DNA of 16,685 bases from CAZVAR01 sp964625225 (GTDB lineage: Bacteria; Pseudomonadota; Alphaproteobacteria; JAJUGE01), in NCBI GenBank assembly GCA_964625225.1, contig CAZVAR010000083.1, positions 1-16,685 on the forward strand. Direction: 5' to 3'. Shown here one piece after another: positions 14,595-16,685 of this stretch. A model generated the notes under the pieces. It worked only from the letters and a program-made list of their open reading frames with translations. It had not been told where the DNA came from and did not search any database. Position 1 is the first letter of the stretch. The number at the start of each line of letters is the position of its first letter. The position numbers were made by a program, and so were the translations under genes.

Positions 14595-15170
14595 ATGTTC
14601 GATCTTGTTTTCAGCAGACGCTACAGCATGGCTCATCGGCTGCTCGCCGGCCGGTCCACGAAATGCATGGTGCCGCATGGCCACAACGAGATCGTAAGGG
14701 CCCGGATGCAGGCCGTGCGTCCGATTCGCCTCGACGGGGACAGTAACATGGTCGAGCCGTTCGAGCAGGCGAAGGGCCTTTGGCACCGCTGGATCGATGA
14801 TCATGTCGACCATGCGCTGCAGCTCTCGGATCGCGATCCGTTGATCGGCTATTTTGTCGAGCACGAACCGCACCTCGTCCCGCGCCTCCTGGTGTGCCCC
14901 GGCGATCCGACCACGGAACTGGTGGCCGCCTGCTTCATGGCGAAGCTGAACGCCTTCCTCGATGCCGCGGGCGGACGCCTGCAGTGCGTCGAGATCGCGA
15001 TCGAGGAAACGCCGACCAATCAGGTGATCTTCACCGGCGATCCCGCCGATGCTCTGCCGATGCGGGCGCGGGTTTGCAGCGATCCTCCCTGGTGGCAGCG
15101 TCCCGACATGAGCATCAGCGATCTGGCGGAGCGTGCGATCCAGCCCGAGAAAACCCATGCCGCGCGATAG
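14595..15170 (+). CDS. 6-pyruvoyl/6-carboxytetrahydropterin synthase family protein (QueD/PTPS-like)
   Basis: A 191-residue T-fold enzyme that would convert dihydroneopterin triphosphate to a tetrahydropterin. The zinc site is present: His14 in SMAHRL, and His28 and His30 in PHGHNE. The catalytic Cys24 is in KCMVPHGH, the Asp-His pair is in VDHALQL (Asp72, His73), and the pterin-anchoring Glu is in IAIEETPTN (137 or 138). The active site thus looks complete. The protein is longer than E. coli QueD (about 120 residues), with an inserted segment at about 83-105 and a tail of about 40 residues (CSDPPWWQRPDMSISDLAERA). GGAAGG sits before ATG 14595. The gene overlaps the next, a GTP cyclohydrolase I-like gene, by 14 bases. 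No QueC, QueE or other queuosine gene is nearby, which argues for a pterin rather than a preQ0 product, though this is uncertain. Confidence 0.85.
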   Translation: MFDLVFSRRYSMAHRLLAGRSTKCMVPHGHNEIVRARMQAVRPIRLDGDSNMVEPFEQAKGLWHRWIDDHVDHALQLSDRDPLIGYFVEHEPHLVPRLLVCPGDPTTELVAACFMAKLNAFLDAAGGRLQCVEIAIEETPTNQVIFTGDPADALPMRARVCSDPPWWQRPDMSISDLAERAIQPEKTHAAR

Positions 15171-15738
15171 TGGGTCGTGCGGCAGCCGCGAGCGTGCCGA
15201 GGAGGCGGTTCGCGCCCTCTTCCAGCATATCGGCGAGGACCCGGACCGTCCCGGGCTCAGCGAAACGCCGCAGCGCGTGGTGCGGAAACTCGAGGAGTTG
15301 CTCTCCGGCTATCGCGTGGATCCGGTGGCGTTGCTGCAACGCACCTTCGAGGAGATCGAGGGCTATGACGGGATGGTCCTGCTCAAGGACATTCCGTTCG
15401 TGTCGCACGCCGAGCAGGATATGGGCGTCTTCTCGGGGAGGGTGTGCATAGCCTATCTACCCCGCCGCCGCGTCGTCGGTCTGAGCAAGCTGCCGCGTGT
15501 CGTCGATGCGTTGGCCCGACGGCTACAGACGCAGGAACGACTGACGACAGAGATCGCCCGGACGATTGCGGTGGGACTCGAGGCCGACGGCGTCGCAGTC
15601 TCGATCGAGGCAGAGCATCAGGGGCTCACGGCGTCCAACTTGGGGAGCCGGCTGCGGACCAACTGCATGCTCGGCCGGTTTCAGGACGACGAGCGCCTTC
15701 GCGCCGAGTTCCTGATGCTCGTGCGCCGGACCCGCTGA
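15157..15738 (+). CDS. GTP cyclohydrolase I-like protein lacking all zinc ligands
   Basis: A 193-residue protein clearly of the FolE family: DPDRPGLSETPQRV (28-41), the KDIPFVSH strand (77-84), VVGLSKLPRVVDALARRLQTQERLT (106-130), GVAVSIEAEH (145-154) and the C-terminal MLGRFQDDERLRAEFL (171-186). The zinc site is lost, however. The family's SHCEHHM reads SHAEQDM (83-89), so the ligand Cys is Ala85, the ligand His is Asp88 and the neighbouring catalytic His is Gln87. The second zinc Cys, in EAxHMCM, is Gly156 in EAEHQGL. The loop after it is about three residues shorter. The frame is continuous, so this is not a sequencing frameshift. It probably cannot act as a normal zinc GTP cyclohydrolase and may bind a pterin or perform another reaction. 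ATG 15157 overlaps the end of the pterin synthase gene and lacks a strong ribosome-binding site, which suggests translational coupling. Confidence 0.85.
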   Translation: MPRDSGSCGSRERAEEAVRALFQHIGEDPDRPGLSETPQRVVRKLEELLSGYRVDPVALLQRTFEEIEGYDGMVLLKDIPFVSHAEQDMGVFSGRVCIAYLPRRRVVGLSKLPRVVDALARRLQTQERLTTEIARTIAVGLEADGVAVSIEAEHQGLTASNLGSRLRTNCMLGRFQDDERLRAEFLMLVRRTR

Positions 15739-15757
15739 AGAACGCGACGGGTGTTCC

Positions 15758-15771
15758 CCCGGTTTCGCGGG
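15758..15771 (+). terminator. Weak hairpin after the GTP cyclohydrolase-like gene
   Basis: CCCG-GTTTCG-CGGG forms a 4-bp stem about 20 bases past the stop, in the 171-base gap between convergent genes. There is no T-run. It is only a candidate for the operon's end. Confidence 0.2.
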
Positions 15772-15909
15772 CCGTAAGCGGCGAGCGAGGGAACCGTGAC
15801 GACGGACGCCGCAATCCCGCCGCTGTGCAGGCCGAGCCGGACGATCGCCCGGGCGCGGCGGGCGCCAGAATGCCGCTCGCACCGACGAAGCACGCCGGCA
15901 GATCCGGAG

Positions 15910-16685
15910 TCACACCAAGCGCCCGTGGCACTGCTTGTACTTCTTGCCGGACCCGCACGGACAGGGCGCGTTGCGGGGGACCTTGCCCCAGCTCTCCGGG
16001 TCGGCGGGGTTGACGGCGGCGCCAGCGACGGCCCGGCGCATAGGCTGGCGCGCGGCCGGTTGCGGCGCGGGGCCGCCGCCGGCGCCGACCTCGGCTAGGG
16101 CAGGCTCCTCCCGGGTTTCGTGCCACTGCTCGGGGTGCGTCTCCGGTATCAGCTCCTCGGCGGCCGGCGGCGCCATCTGGATCTCCAGATGGCAAAGCGC
16201 GCCCGTGATCGACTCGCGCAGCCGCGACAGCATCACGTCGAACAGCTCGAACGCTTCGGATTTGTACTCGTTGAGCGGGTCGCGCTGTGCATAGGCACGC
16301 AGGCCGATGCCCTGTCGCAGATGGTCGAGCGCCAGCAGATGCTCCTTCCAGACCTGGTCGAGGAGCTGCAGGAGCACGCTCTTCTCCGCGAAGCGCATCA
16401 TTTCCGGCCCCCAATTGGCGGCCTTTTCTGCCATCCGGCGGTCGATCGCGTCGTTGATGCGGGCGCGGATCTCCTCGTCGGCGATGCCTTCCTCCTTCGC
16501 CCAATCCGCGACGGGGAAGTCGATGCCGGTGATGCGCAGCAGCTCCTCGTGCAGGGTCTGCAGGTTCCACTGCTCGGGCAGCGCCTTCTCCGGAATAGTG
16601 CGGGCGACCAGGTCGTCGATCACCTGGCGGCGCATGTCGACGACGATCTCGTGCGCATCGGGCGCGCGCATGATCTCGCGCCGCT
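15910..16685 (-). CDS. secA: SecA preprotein translocase ATPase, C-terminal part (cut by the window edge)
   Basis: The last ~258 residues of SecA, the motor ATPase that drives proteins through SecYEG. The helical scaffold and wing region are recognisable from REIMRAPD through WGPEMMRFAEKSVLLQLLD and VWKEHLLALDHLRQGIGLRAYAQRDPLNEYKSEAF. A variable Pro/Ala-rich linker follows, and then the zinc-binding C-terminal tail NAPCPCGSGKKYKQCHG, which binds SecB and phospholipids in proteobacteria. The coding frame continues past base 16685, so the start and the nucleotide-binding domains are outside. It converges with the GTP cyclohydrolase-like gene and is not part of that operon. GC content is back to the level typical of the window. 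Confidence 0.95.
   Translation of the reverse strand, partial: RREIMRAPDAHEIVVDMRRQVIDDLVARTIPEKALPEQWNLQTLHEELLRITGIDFPVADWAKEEGIADEEIRARINDAIDRRMAEKAANWGPEMMRFAEKSVLLQLLDQVWKEHLLALDHLRQGIGLRAYAQRDPLNEYKSEAFELFDVMLSRLRESITGALCHLEIQMAPPAAEELIPETHPEQWHETREEPALAEVGAGGGPAPQPAARQPMRRAVAGAAVNPADPESWGKVPRNAPCPCGSGKKYKQCHGRLV

Noticed and set aside
15157..15738. Reading the FolE-like gene as QueF (preQ0 reductase), another T-fold enzyme
   Set aside because: The conserved GLSKLPRVVDALARR and RLQTQERLT segments are FolE signatures. The QueF motif and a Cys in the matching position are not visible.
15626..16570. Minus-strand open frame crossing the 3' end of the GTP cyclohydrolase-like gene and SecA
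   Set aside because: It is out of frame with SecA, whose reading is unmistakable, and the translation is Arg/Ala/Gly-rich.

Overview
The window looks like chromosomal DNA of a high-GC alphaproteobacterium, plausibly of the Rhodospirillales/Azospirillales type. This is inferred from the GC-rich codon use (about 70% GC in sampled coding lines), the style of the SecA C-terminus with its zinc motif, and the overall gene complement. No organism-specific marker is present. I see no tRNA, rRNA, CRISPR array or insertion sequence.

Layout. (1) 1-2738, plus strand: a short, internally deleted remnant of a short-chain dehydrogenase, then a ribose-phosphate pyrophosphokinase (PRPP synthetase) homologue and an aminoglycoside-phosphotransferase-fold kinase. 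(2) 2860-6146: two unrelated phosphate transporters that converge tail to tail, an Na+/Pi cotransporter with a C-terminal PhoU-like domain (plus) and a PiT permease (minus). (3) 6147-6939: about 790 bases without a credible gene, ending in a 15-bp inverted repeat. (4) 6940-8970: a small exported DUF4168 protein (minus) diverges from an ECF sigma factor and its membrane anti-sigma factor (plus, ATGA overlap). Both sides of the shared intergenic region carry GGAAC-type -35 elements, which suggests the sigma factor drives itself and the DUF4168 gene. (5) 9020-11396, minus: a dimeric alpha/beta-barrel protein, an SMP-30/gluconolactonase-like protein and a MetE-C-like methyltransferase. (6) 11577-12014: a VOC/glyoxalase protein. 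(7) 12585-15738, plus: a compact four-gene cluster described below. (8) 15910-16685, minus: the C-terminal part of SecA, cut by the window edge.

The most interesting region is 12585-15738. Its genes encode an exported molybdopterin-oxidoreductase-fold protein with no cysteine at all (so no molybdenum ligand), a membrane histidine kinase with a periplasmic sensor region, a 6-pyruvoyl/6-carboxytetrahydropterin synthase with an intact active site, and a GTP cyclohydrolase I homologue whose three zinc ligands are all replaced. The first protein resembles the type represented by PruR of Agrobacterium tumefaciens, a periplasmic pterin-binding protein that controls the c-di-GMP enzyme DcpA. Here the partner is a histidine kinase and the pterin-type enzymes lie in the same operon. 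I propose a self-contained pterin-making and pterin-sensing two-component system. This is inference from domain content and gene order. The cluster also has visibly lower GC (53-60% in sampled lines) than its surroundings.
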